This document shows, one piece after another, positions 26,271 to 34,009 of a stretch of 64,000 nucleotides of DNA (positions are counted from its first letter, which is position 1; each line of letters begins with the position of its first letter). The notes below the pieces were generated by a model, which saw only the letters and a list, made by a program, of their open reading frames with translations, ran no database searches and was not told the origin of the DNA. The position numbers and the translations under genes are program-made. Source of the stretch: JANSYL01 sp965229695 (GTDB lineage Bacteria; Pseudomonadota; Alphaproteobacteria; Rhodobacterales; Rhodobacteraceae); contig OZ245921.1 in the NCBI GenBank assembly GCA_965229695.1, forward strand, positions 682,001 to 746,000, in the 5' to 3' direction.

Positions 26271-27278
26271 ATGCTCACCTATACGATCCGACGACTGATC
26301 CTTGCGATCCCAACGCTGCTGTTCATCAGCTTCATCATCTTTCTGATCGTGAAGCTCAGCCCATCGGACCCGACAGCGGGCTTACCCCTGACCATCCCGC
26401 CAGAGGTGCGCGAGCAAATCCGCGAAAGCCTGGGGGTGAATGACCCGGTATTCGTGCAGTATTTCAAATGGCTGAAACTGATGGTCTGGGACGAACCCCT
26501 GCATCTGGTGGATGGCTGGTTCGGCACCGAGATTGCGCCCGATGGGCCGCGCATCATTTCGTACCAGACCCGCAGCCCGGTGATGGACCTGATCGTGCAG
26601 CGGATGCCGCAGACCCTGTGGGTCGTCGGCACCTCTTATGTTGTTGGCATCCTGATCGCGCTGCCTTTGGGCATCATCTCGGCCTATAAGCAGTATTCGA
26701 TCTTCGACCAGATCGGCACCTTCATTTCGATGGTTGGCTTTTCGGTCCCGACCTTCTTCACCGGCGTTTTGTTCATCGTGATCTTCGCGGTGCATCTGGG
26801 CTGGTTCCCATCGGTCTATGACACCACCCATGAGGTCACGGATTGGGACAGTTTCGTGGTGCAACTGAAGCAGATCATCATGCCGGTGATGGTGCTGGGC
26901 CTGTTCAACGCCAGCCAGATCAGTCGGTACATGCGCGCCTCGATGCTGGACAATTTGAACCAGGATTATGTGCGCACGGCGCGGGCCAAGGGCCTGGGTG
27001 AAAGCGTTGTGGTGCTGGTGCATGTGCTGCGCAATTCGATGATCCCGGTGGTCACGGTGATCGCGCTGAACGTGCCCGCTGTCTTTGGCGGCGCGATCAT
27101 CACCGAGCAGGTCTTTAAGGTGAACGGGATCGGCCAATTGTTGATTATCGCGATCCAAGGCGGCGACGTGCCGGTGGTGCAGACGGTCAGCTTCATCTTC
27201 GCGGTGCTCATCGTGTTGTTCAATCTGCTTGCCGATATCCTCTACGGCATCCTTGATCCGAGGATTCGCTATGACTGA
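26271..27278 (+). CDS. Peptide ABC transporter permease (DppB type)
   Basis: A 335-residue inner-membrane permease with the conserved cytoplasmic EAA-like loop (DYVRTARAKGLGE) and about six helices. The N-terminal MLTYTIRRLILAIPTLLFIS is typical of DppB/OppB. Between helices 1 and 2 is a long periplasmic insert (about residues 45-110, with KLMVWDEPLHLVDGWFGTE). It pairs with the next gene, which overlaps by 8 nt (ATGACTGA), so the two are translationally coupled. The start ATG 26271 has a distant AGGGGG. Confidence 0.95.
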   Translation: MLTYTIRRLILAIPTLLFISFIIFLIVKLSPSDPTAGLPLTIPPEVREQIRESLGVNDPVFVQYFKWLKLMVWDEPLHLVDGWFGTEIAPDGPRIISYQTRSPVMDLIVQRMPQTLWVVGTSYVVGILIALPLGIISAYKQYSIFDQIGTFISMVGFSVPTFFTGVLFIVIFAVHLGWFPSVYDTTHEVTDWDSFVVQLKQIIMPVMVLGLFNASQISRYMRASMLDNLNQDYVRTARAKGLGESVVVLVHVLRNSMIPVVTVIALNVPAVFGGAIITEQVFKVNGIGQLLIIAIQGGDVPVVQTVSFIFAVLIVLFNLLADILYGILDPRIRYD

Positions 27279-28218
27279 TCCCAAGCCTCAACCCGCCGCC
27301 ACCGCCGTCGAGCGCGAGTTGGAATTGGAGCATTTCAAGCCGCCGCGTAATCAGTGGCTGGATGTGTGGGACCAGTTCAAAACCCATAAAGGCGCGGTCT
27401 TTGGCCTGGGCTTTTTCATCATCGCATTGTTGTTCGTGTTTGTCGGGCCCTTCATCTGGACGATCGACCCGCAATATATCGACATCCGCGCGCGCAATTC
27501 CGGCCCGACCTGGGCCCATCCGATGGGCACCGACCAATTGGGTCGCGATACCATGGCGCGGATGATGGCGGGCGGCCAAACCTCGATCTCGGTTGGATTG
27601 ACCGCGATGCTGCTGGCACTGTTTCTGGGCACCTTCATCGGGGTCATCGCAGGCTATTTCAAACGCTTCGACGGTATTTTGATGCGTTTGACCGACCTGT
27701 TCCTAGCGCTGCCGCTTTTGCCGCTGCTGCTGGTCATCATCATGCTGTTCCGCGATCAATTGCGCGCGGCCTTTGGGCCGGAAGGCGGGATTTTTGTGCT
27801 GATCGTTGTGGTGATCGGAGCGACATCCTGGATGCAGACCGCGCGGGTGGTGCGCGGTGATGTGTTGGCGATCAAGGAACGCGAGTTCGTTCTGGCCGCA
27901 AAATCCATCGGCACGCCATCCAGCCGCATGATCACCCGGCATATCCTGCCCAATGTGATGTCGCCCATCATGGTGTCAGCCACGCTGGGGATCGCCAATG
28001 CGATCATCACGGAATCGGCGCTCAGCTTCCTGGGCTTGGGCTTTCCCAGCGATTTCCCCACCTGGGGCCGTCTGTTGTTCGACGCCACCGACTGGCTGCA
28101 ATCGCATCCTGAGCGGGTGATCTGGCCCGGCATGGCGATTTCGCTGACGGTGCTGTCGGTGAACTATATCGGTGACGGTCTGCGCGACGCGCTCGACCCC
28201 CGCATCCGGGGCCGGTAG
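27271..28218 (+). CDS. Peptide ABC transporter permease (DppC type)
   Basis: A 315-residue permease with an N-terminal cytosolic tail, the helix GLGFFIIALLFVFVGPFIW, a GTDQLGRD motif typical of DppC/OppC, and the EAA loop REFVLAAKSIGTPSS. It ends DALDPRIRGR, the usual C-terminus of this family. With DppB it forms the membrane channel powered by the fused ATPase on the other strand. It overlaps dppB by 8 nt. It is the last gene of the plus unit, converging on tetR with a hairpin between. Confidence 0.95.
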   Translation: MTDPKPQPAATAVERELELEHFKPPRNQWLDVWDQFKTHKGAVFGLGFFIIALLFVFVGPFIWTIDPQYIDIRARNSGPTWAHPMGTDQLGRDTMARMMAGGQTSISVGLTAMLLALFLGTFIGVIAGYFKRFDGILMRLTDLFLALPLLPLLLVIIMLFRDQLRAAFGPEGGIFVLIVVVIGATSWMQTARVVRGDVLAIKEREFVLAAKSIGTPSSRMITRHILPNVMSPIMVSATLGIANAIITESALSFLGLGFPSDFPTWGRLLFDATDWLQSHPERVIWPGMAISLTVLSVNYIGDGLRDALDPRIRGR

Positions 28219-28232
28219 GCCAAGGGGGCCGT

Positions 28233-28253
28233 GGCGCTTAGGGTCTAAGCGCC
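28233..28253. terminator. Hairpin between dppC and tetR
   Basis: A perfect 9-bp stem GGCGCTTAG/CTAAGCGCC with a 3-nt loop, overlapping the tetR stop region. There is no T-run, so it is only a candidate bidirectional terminator. Confidence 0.5.
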
Positions 28254-28861
28254 CGGCCAAACAGGATCGCAAACCGCGCGCGACCGGCGGCATAGCCCGC
28301 CGCATCCACGCCCGGACGCTTCAGGGCAAAGACCGCGGTGATTATGGCCGTAGCTGTCTGCACCGGATCATCCCCAACCGCTTCCGCCGACAGCGTGCCA
28401 TTGGACACGCCCTGCGCCAGCCAATCGGCATAAGCGGCGACCAGTTTGGATTCGGCCTGCATCAAAACCGCCTGGCTTTTGGCGTGTTTCACCTCGAGCA
28501 TTTCGGCGGCATGGGGGCTTTCCATCATGCGCTCAGCCGCGTCGCCGGCTTGCGCATCGAAGGCCGCCTTCAGGGCGGCAACCGGATCAGGGTCCGAGGC
28601 CAGGGCATCGGTTACAACCCCTGCGGCGGCAGCAAAATAGCTGACCATTAGGGCCTGAAAAATATCGTCTTTGTTCTTGTAATGCAGATAAAGCGCCGCG
28701 CGGCTCATCCCCGCCCGATCCGCGATATCCTGCATCGAGGTGCGTTTGACCCCGAACTGCAGGAAGCATTCAAACGCAGCCTCCAACACCGCGATGGCTT
28801 TTTCATCCGGCTGCAAAGCCCGGATGCGTTCAGAAAGGCTAAGGGGATTTCGACCGTCCAT
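28238..28861 (-). CDS. TetR family transcriptional regulator
   Basis: A 207-residue regulator. The N-terminal helix-turn-helix is in TSMQDIADRAGMSRAALYLH at about residues 41-60, followed by KNKDDIF as usual for TetR. The C-terminal ligand domain is Ala-rich. The ATG at 28861 is preferred over a TTG five codons earlier because that TTG lies inside the palindromic operator. It diverges from iorA. By family behaviour it is expected to repress itself and the divergent ior operon until a ligand binds. Confidence 0.92.
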   Translation of the reverse strand: MDGRNPLSLSERIRALQPDEKAIAVLEAAFECFLQFGVKRTSMQDIADRAGMSRAALYLHYKNKDDIFQALMVSYFAAAAGVVTDALASDPDPVAALKAAFDAQAGDAAERMMESPHAAEMLEVKHAKSQAVLMQAESKLVAAYADWLAQGVSNGTLSAEAVGDDPVQTATAIITAVFALKRPGVDAAGYAAGRARFAILFGRALRP

Positions 28862-28868
28862 ACAGCCG

Positions 28869-28896
28869 TTTGACAAATGTCGTCCAGTTTGTCAAA
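28869..28896. promoter_or_regulatory. Candidate TetR operator between tetR and iorA
   Basis: An inverted repeat TTTGACAAA at 28869-28877 and TTTGTCAAA at 28888-28896, with 10 bp between. It starts 7 nt upstream of the tetR ATG. A weaker partner TGACA/TGTCA lies at 28905-28928. This is the natural binding site for the adjacent TetR repressor. Confidence 0.7.
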
Positions 28897-28967
28897 TAGG
28901 GCTTTGACAGAATCGACGCATTTTGTCATTCTGAAAAGAGACGCGATCGCGAGGGAGACCTTTCGCC

Positions 28968-29432
28968 ATGCCAACACGCCTGACCATCAACGGAACCGCC
29001 CACAATATCGACCTGCCTGATGAGGTGCCTCTGCTCTGGGTGCTGCGGGATGAGTTGCAGATGACTGGCACGAAATTCGGCTGCGGCGTCGCGGCTTGCG
29101 GAGCCTGCACCGTACAGATTGATGGTGAGGCCGTGCGCTCCTGCCAGGTGGCGCTGGCCGATGTCTGGGGTGAGGTCACGACGATCGAGGGCTTGGGCCA
29201 GCCCGACACCTTGCACGCGGTGCAAGCGGCCTGGGTCGAGCATCAGGTCGCGCAATGCGGCTACTGCCAGTCCGGGCAGATCATGCAGGCCGCCGCCCTT
29301 TTGGCCGAAACCCCGGACCCAACCGATGAAGACATCGATTTCGCCATGTCCGGCAATCTCTGCCGTTGCGGCACCTATCCACGCATCCGCGCCGCGATCC
29401 ACAGCGCGGCCAGCAACCTGCGGGGGGCTTGA
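28968..29432 (+). CDS. iorA: Isoquinoline 1-oxidoreductase alpha-type [2Fe-2S] subunit
   Basis: A 154-residue iron-sulfur subunit of a xanthine-dehydrogenase-family enzyme. The plant-type [2Fe-2S] site is C39, C44, C47, C59 (GCGVAACGACT... SC). The second cluster site is C97-x2-C100 (QCGYCQSGQ) and C132-x-C134 (NLCRCGTYPR). It passes electrons from the molybdenum centre of the next gene. ATG 28968 follows GAGGGAGA. It starts 107 nt from tetR, behind the candidate operator, and precedes iorB by 3 nt. Confidence 0.95.
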   Translation: MPTRLTINGTAHNIDLPDEVPLLWVLRDELQMTGTKFGCGVAACGACTVQIDGEAVRSCQVALADVWGEVTTIEGLGQPDTLHAVQAAWVEHQVAQCGYCQSGQIMQAAALLAETPDPTDEDIDFAMSGNLCRCGTYPRIRAAIHSAASNLRGA

Positions 29433-29435
29433 GCC

Positions 29436-31682
29436 ATGCCGAACTGGGGAAAAATCGCACGCCGCACGTTTTTGGTCGGCAGCGCCGCTGTCGCAGGTGG
29501 TGTGGCCTTTGGTGTCTATCAATACCGGCGTGAATTGCCGAACCCGCTGCAGGTAGGCGACGGCGAGGTGACGCTGAACCCTTGGATCATCATCGACCAA
29601 GAGGGAGTGACGCTGGTCAGCGCCCGGGCCGAGATGGGGCAAGGGGTGAACACCACCCTGCCCGCCTTGATCGCCGAGGAGTTGGACGTGGCTTGGGAAG
29701 ATGTGCGGGTCATCCACGGCCCCACCGCGCAGGCCTATTTCAATGCCGGTCTGATGACCCATGCCTTGCCCGTCAGCGATTATGAACGCACCGGGTTTCA
29801 GGAAATGATGATCGAGGCGATGACCGTCTTGCCAAAGGCCCTGGGCGTTCAGGCAACCGGTGGCTCTACCTCGACCATCGATGCGTATGAGCGGCTGCGC
29901 CAGGCCGGGGCAACCGCGCGCGAGGTGTTGAAACAGGCCGCCGCCAATCGCTGGGATGTGGCGGTTGGCAGTCTGAGCACCGAAGATGGCCGCGTCCGCG
30001 GCCCAGGTGGTTTGGAGGCGACTTATCAAGAGCTGGCGGTGGATGCGGCGACCATCGATCCGCCCCGCCGGGTGGAGCTGCGGCGCAAATCCGATTGGAA
30101 ATATCTGGGCAGGTCGATGGCGCGCACAGATATTCTGGCGAAATCCACTGGTACGGCGGTTTATGGCACCGATATCGACCTGCCGGGTTTACGCTTTGCC
30201 ACCGTGCGGATGAGCCCGCGCTTGGGCGGTACAATGCAAAGCTTTGATGCCAGCGCGGCAGAGGCCATGGCCGGCGTCGAACGGGTCATTGACTTGGGCG
30301 GCGGGATCGCCGCGGTGGCCAATAACACTTGGATTGCGATGCAGGCGGCCCAAGCGGTTGAGATCATTTGGGGCCCAGCCCCCTATCCCGACAGCAATGA
30401 TGGCTTGATGGAGGTGATCCGGGCCGGTCTGGACGGGCCCGTGAACTCGACCCTGCGTGATGATGGTGATGTGGCCGCGCCGCTGCCCGCAGGCGCGGTG
30501 GAGATCACGGCAGATTACACCGTGCCCTGGCTGGCCCATGCCACGATGGAGCCGATGAGCGCGACGGCGCTTTACACCGGGGAGGCGCTGGAGATTTGGA
30601 CCGGCACCCAAGCGCCCGGTTTTGCCGCGCAAAAGGCCGCCCAAGCGGTTGGGTTGGAGACCGAGGCAGTGACCTGCCACACCACGTTTTTGGGCGGCGG
30701 ATTTGGCCGCCGCGCCGAGTTCGATTTTGCGGTTCAGGCCGCCCAGATCGCCCAGGCCATGCCGAACGTGCCGGTCCGCATGACCTGGAGCCGCGAAGAG
30801 GACATGACCCATGACTTCTACCGCCCCGCCGCTGCCGCGCGGTTGCGCGGTGTGGTGCAGGATGGGGAGGCCCTGACGCTGGAAGGCGATGTCGCCGCCG
30901 TTTCGGTGATGCAGCAAACCATGCAACGCTTGGCCGGGTTTCCCGGCGGCGGACCCGACAAGGTGACGGTGGAGGGGCTGTTCAACCAGCCCTATGCGAT
31001 CCCGAATTACCAGGTGCGTGGGCATTTGGTTGATCTGGCGGTGCCCGTGGGATCATGGCGGTCGGTCGGCAACTCACATAACGGGTTTTTCATGGAAAGC
31101 TTCATGGATGAGATGGCCCATGCCGCTGGGGCTGACCCCTTGGCGTTCCGCCTGTCTTTGGCCGAGCGCGAATGGGCCCCCGCCGCAGCTGTGTTGGAGG
31201 CGGTGCGCGAGATGTCGGGCTGGACCGGCGAAACACCCGAAGGCGTCGGACGCGGGGTGGCGATGAGCTATTCCTTCCACACGCCGGTGGCGATTGTGAT
31301 CGAGGTACGCGACCGGGACGGGCTGATTGCCTTGGATCGCTCCTGGATCGCCTGCGACGTGGGCACCGCATTGGACCCTTCGATCATCGAAGCGCAGATG
31401 GTTTCGGGCCTGATCTACGGGTTGTCAGCTGCAATGATGGAAGAAGTCAGCTTTGAAAATGGGGAGGTGCAGCAGTGGAACTTCCCCGATTATGACGCGT
31501 TGCGCATCCATCAAGTGCCGCGGACCGAGGTGCGGATTTTGGAGACTCAGCATCATCTGGGCGGGGTTGGCGAGCCCGCGACGCCGCCTTCGATGCCCGC
31601 CCTGGCCAATGCGGTCTTTGATTTGACGGGTGAGCGCATTCGCGATTTGCCGTTGAACCGGCGGGTTGATTTCGTCTGGTAG
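29436..31682 (+). CDS. iorB: Isoquinoline 1-oxidoreductase beta-type molybdopterin subunit
   Basis: A 748-residue large subunit of a molybdenum hydroxylase. The N-terminus has a twin-arginine-like signal (RRTFLVGSAAVAGGVAFG), which suggests export of the folded holoenzyme to the periplasm. Molybdopterin-binding signatures are present: SARAEMGQGVNT, TFLGGGFGRRAEFD, and GGVGEPATPP near the C-terminus. Family enzymes hydroxylate N-heterocycles or oxidise aldehydes. It follows iorA by 3 nt. No XdhC/MocA maturation gene or cytochrome partner is next to it. Confidence 0.94.
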   Translation: MPNWGKIARRTFLVGSAAVAGGVAFGVYQYRRELPNPLQVGDGEVTLNPWIIIDQEGVTLVSARAEMGQGVNTTLPALIAEELDVAWEDVRVIHGPTAQAYFNAGLMTHALPVSDYERTGFQEMMIEAMTVLPKALGVQATGGSTSTIDAYERLRQAGATAREVLKQAAANRWDVAVGSLSTEDGRVRGPGGLEATYQELAVDAATIDPPRRVELRRKSDWKYLGRSMARTDILAKSTGTAVYGTDIDLPGLRFATVRMSPRLGGTMQSFDASAAEAMAGVERVIDLGGGIAAVANNTWIAMQAAQAVEIIWGPAPYPDSNDGLMEVIRAGLDGPVNSTLRDDGDVAAPLPAGAVEITADYTVPWLAHATMEPMSATALYTGEALEIWTGTQAPGFAAQKAAQAVGLETEAVTCHTTFLGGGFGRRAEFDFAVQAAQIAQAMPNVPVRMTWSREEDMTHDFYRPAAAARLRGVVQDGEALTLEGDVAAVSVMQQTMQRLAGFPGGGPDKVTVEGLFNQPYAIPNYQVRGHLVDLAVPVGSWRSVGNSHNGFFMESFMDEMAHAAGADPLAFRLSLAEREWAPAAAVLEAVREMSGWTGETPEGVGRGVAMSYSFHTPVAIVIEVRDRDGLIALDRSWIACDVGTALDPSIIEAQMVSGLIYGLSAAMMEEVSFENGEVQQWNFPDYDALRIHQVPRTEVRILETQHHLGGVGEPATPPSMPALANAVFDLTGERIRDLPLNRRVDFVW

Positions 31683-31709
31683 GGTTTGCGCTGGCTACGC
31701 CATCGCCGG

Positions 31710-31749
31710 GGGCCGATTTTTGCGGGGCAAAAATCGGCCCGTTTTGTTT
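31710..31749 (+). terminator. Rho-independent terminator after iorB
   Basis: A 14-bp perfect stem GGGCCGATTTTTGC/GCAAAAATCGGCCC with loop GGG (31724-31726), followed by GTTTTGTTT. It lies 28 nt after the iorB stop. Confidence 0.9.
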
Positions 31750-31754
31750 GGGTC

Positions 31755-31797
31755 GGTGCCCATGATGCTCTTCGGAGCCCCATTGGCACCAGTTTTT
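31755..31797 (+). terminator. Second terminator hairpin with UUCG tetraloop
   Basis: A 16-bp imperfect stem between 31755-31770 and 31775-31790 closes a TTCG tetraloop, then a five-T run at 31793-31797. It is a second, independent termination signal 6 nt after the first. Confidence 0.75.
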
Positions 31798-31857
31798 GGG
31801 GCGCTGCCCCCGCGTCTTGCGGCGCTCCCCCGCCATTTTTTTTTGGATAAAGATGGG
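31798..31857 (+). repeat. Extragenic repeat with GC-rich head and T-rich tail, copy 3
   Basis: The GC-rich GGGGCGCTGCCCCCGCGTCT segment with partial dyad symmetry is followed by a nine-T tail, TTTGGATAAAGATGGGG, which parallels the tails at 9571-9593 and 8251-8280. It ends just before the xseA stop. It may supply an xseA terminator on the minus strand. Confidence 0.5.
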
Positions 31858-31859
31858 GG

Positions 31860-33428
31860 TTAGAAGAGGCTGCCTTGATCGGGCGGGGTCGGTTTTTGGG
31901 CGCGTTTTTTTGTGGGGGCCGGGGGCATGCCTGCTGGGGTGACGGACAGACGGCCATCGGCAAATTCGATTTCTAGATTTGGGTGTGTGGCGGCTTGGTC
32001 TTTTTGGGTGACAGGCCGGTCTTCGGCCCGGATCACGGCATAGCCCCGTTTGAGGGTTTCGGTGTAGCCAAGCGTTTGGTGTAGCCGCGCGAGCGCGTCG
32101 AGCCGGGTGCGTTGCGCGGTGAGATTGGCCGAGGCCGCGCGGTCGAAGCGGGCGGAGACCTCGGACAGGCGATTGCTTGCGTCGGCCAGGCGCTGGTTTT
32201 GACGGGCTGGATCGAGGCGGCCAGCCTCGCGGGCAAGGCGGGCATGTGCCTCGCGCGTGAGGCGGGTGAGGGCAGCGGGGCTGAGGCGTGCGGCGCGTTG
32301 GCTGAGGGTCAGCCGCTTTTGCGCGACGGCGCGGTCGAGACCGGGGCGCAGATCGGCGGCAGCGCGGTCGGCCCGGCTGCGCGCATTGCCGATATGGTGC
32401 CGGAGCGCCGGGGCGAGGTTCAGGGCGGCCAGGTCGAGGCGCTGGCGCGCGGTGTCGAGCAGCGCCTCGGGCCGGGGCAGAGCGCGGCCCAGATCGCCCA
32501 AACGCTGGCGGCGCAGGGTGAGGGCCTGGGTCATGCCGCGAGAGAGCACCGCCTCTTGCCCGCGCAGCCAGTTCAGCAGGTCAAGCCGCACGGGCACGGC
32601 TTTTTCCGCCGCTGCCGTGGGGGTGGGCGCGCGCCAGTCGGCGGCGTGGTCGATCAGGGTGGTGTCGGTTTCATGGCCGACGGCGGAGATGAGGGGGATT
32701 TCACTGGCGGCGGCGGCGCGCACGACCGCCTCTTCGTTAAACCCCCAGAGATCCTCGAGCGAGCCACCGCCGCGCGCAACGATCAACAGATCGGGGCGTG
32801 GGATCGGGCCTGTTTTGGGCAGAGCGTTGAAGCCTTGGATGGCATGTGTGACCTCGGGCGCGCAGCGGGGTCCTTGCACGGCGACGGGCCAGATCAACAC
32901 CTGGCGCGGGAAGCGGTCGCGCAGCCGGTGCAGGATATCGCGGATCACGGCCCCGGTGGGCGAGGTCACAACCCCAATCACCTCGGGCAGGAAGGGCAGC
33001 GATTGTTTGCGCGCTTCGTCAAACAACCCCTCCGCCGCGAGTGTTTTGCGGCGTTTTTCCAAAAGCGCCATCAGCGCGCCTTCGCCCGCGACCTCCATCC
33101 GGTCGACATTGAGATTGTAGCGCGATTGCGGGCCATAGGCGCTGAGCCGTCCGGTCACGATGACCTCCAACCCCTCCTCCGGCTCCATGCCGAGGCCCGG
33201 GGCCTGACCTTTCCAGGTTGTGCAGTTGATCACGTTCCGGTCGTCTTTGATGTCGTAATAAAGATGGCCGGAGCGGGCACGGACGACACGCCCGATCTCA
33301 CCCCGCACGCGGACGCGGTCAAACGCCCCTTCGAGCGTGCGTTTGATGGCGCTGGTGATGTCGGAAACGCTGAATTCAGGCGCGTTGTCACCCGGGGAAG
33401 CGCCCTCATCATCCAATAAATCACTCAT
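31860..33428 (-). CDS. xseA: Exodeoxyribonuclease VII large subunit
   Basis: A 522-residue protein from ATG 33428. The N-terminal OB-fold domain (SVSDITSAIKRTLEGAFDRV, RVRGEIGRV) is followed by the catalytic core with GVVTSPTGAVIRDI, DLLIVARGGGSLEDLW and SAVGHETDTTLID, then a long Arg/Ala/Leu-rich coiled region. This is the ssDNA exonuclease that, with XseB, degrades single-stranded DNA in mismatch and recombination processing. The short C-terminal tail is Pro/Lys-rich. xseB is not in the window. It converges on the iorB region and diverges from a secreted protein gene. Confidence 0.97.
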   Translation of the reverse strand: MSDLLDDEGASPGDNAPEFSVSDITSAIKRTLEGAFDRVRVRGEIGRVVRARSGHLYYDIKDDRNVINCTTWKGQAPGLGMEPEEGLEVIVTGRLSAYGPQSRYNLNVDRMEVAGEGALMALLEKRRKTLAAEGLFDEARKQSLPFLPEVIGVVTSPTGAVIRDILHRLRDRFPRQVLIWPVAVQGPRCAPEVTHAIQGFNALPKTGPIPRPDLLIVARGGGSLEDLWGFNEEAVVRAAAASEIPLISAVGHETDTTLIDHAADWRAPTPTAAAEKAVPVRLDLLNWLRGQEAVLSRGMTQALTLRRQRLGDLGRALPRPEALLDTARQRLDLAALNLAPALRHHIGNARSRADRAAADLRPGLDRAVAQKRLTLSQRAARLSPAALTRLTREAHARLAREAGRLDPARQNQRLADASNRLSEVSARFDRAASANLTAQRTRLDALARLHQTLGYTETLKRGYAVIRAEDRPVTQKDQAATHPNLEIEFADGRLSVTPAGMPPAPTKKRAQKPTPPDQGSLF

Positions 33429-33513
33429 GCCTGCACCCTTTCGCGCGTTCCGCCATAGTTTCAATCCTGATATAGTGAGGCGCAAGGCCCCGCCACGACC
33501 GAGGACTGAAGCC

Positions 33514-33933
33514 GTGAAAAAACTCTGTATCGCGATGCTCGTTTCACTATCACTAACAGCGCCGGTCGCAGCAGACCGGTTAACCTATGACCCATATTTG
33601 CACCGGCAACTATATGAAGACTCTGCGGTTTCAGGATGTGCAAGCAGTTATCTGCAATTTTGCCTTTGCGCCCCCTTGTTTGCGGTCATTGAAGGCGCAT
33701 CCGCAGAAGAGACCCAGGCTTTTCGCGAGATCGGAGATCTCCTCTTACCCGGCGCATTTGCTGGTGGGGGAGTGATCGCCGTTGAAACTCGCATTGGCTT
33801 TTGGCGCAGTCTCGAGCCGAGCTTCGAGAACACTTTACGCTTCGGGCGGGCCATGGCCTATTGTGGCCAGCTCATCAAAGGTGAACCGCTCCAACTTCGC
33901 ATTGACTACCCGCTAGAGTACCTTCTGCGTTGA
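33514..33933 (+). CDS. Small secreted Cys-containing protein of unknown function
   Basis: A 139-residue protein from GTG 33514, preceded by GAGGACTGAAGCC. A short signal peptide (KKLCIAMLVSLSLTAPVAA-D) leads a mature part with Cys residues in SGCASSYLQFCLC and YCGQL. It is acidic and helical (ASAEETQAFREIGDLLLPG). I recognise no family. It diverges from xseA and precedes purD by 76 nt in the same direction. G+C and codon use are a little lower than in the neighbours. Confidence 0.72.
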   Translation: MKKLCIAMLVSLSLTAPVAADRLTYDPYLHRQLYEDSAVSGCASSYLQFCLCAPLFAVIEGASAEETQAFREIGDLLLPGAFAGGGVIAVETRIGFWRSLEPSFENTLRFGRAMAYCGQLIKGEPLQLRIDYPLEYLLR

Positions 33934-34009
33934 TCTGCGACTGCAGCGCGTGTTGCCGCCTCGCCGTGCAAGGACTAAGCCTGCCTCGATCAAATGACGG
34001 GGCTATGCA

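Noticed and set aside
24509..26278. A 589-residue open frame on the minus strand
   Set aside because: It is antisense to the binding protein and LysE genes, which carry clear signal peptide and family motifs.
32112..33419. A 435-residue open frame on the plus strand
   Set aside because: It is antisense to xseA and lacks any recognisable motif.
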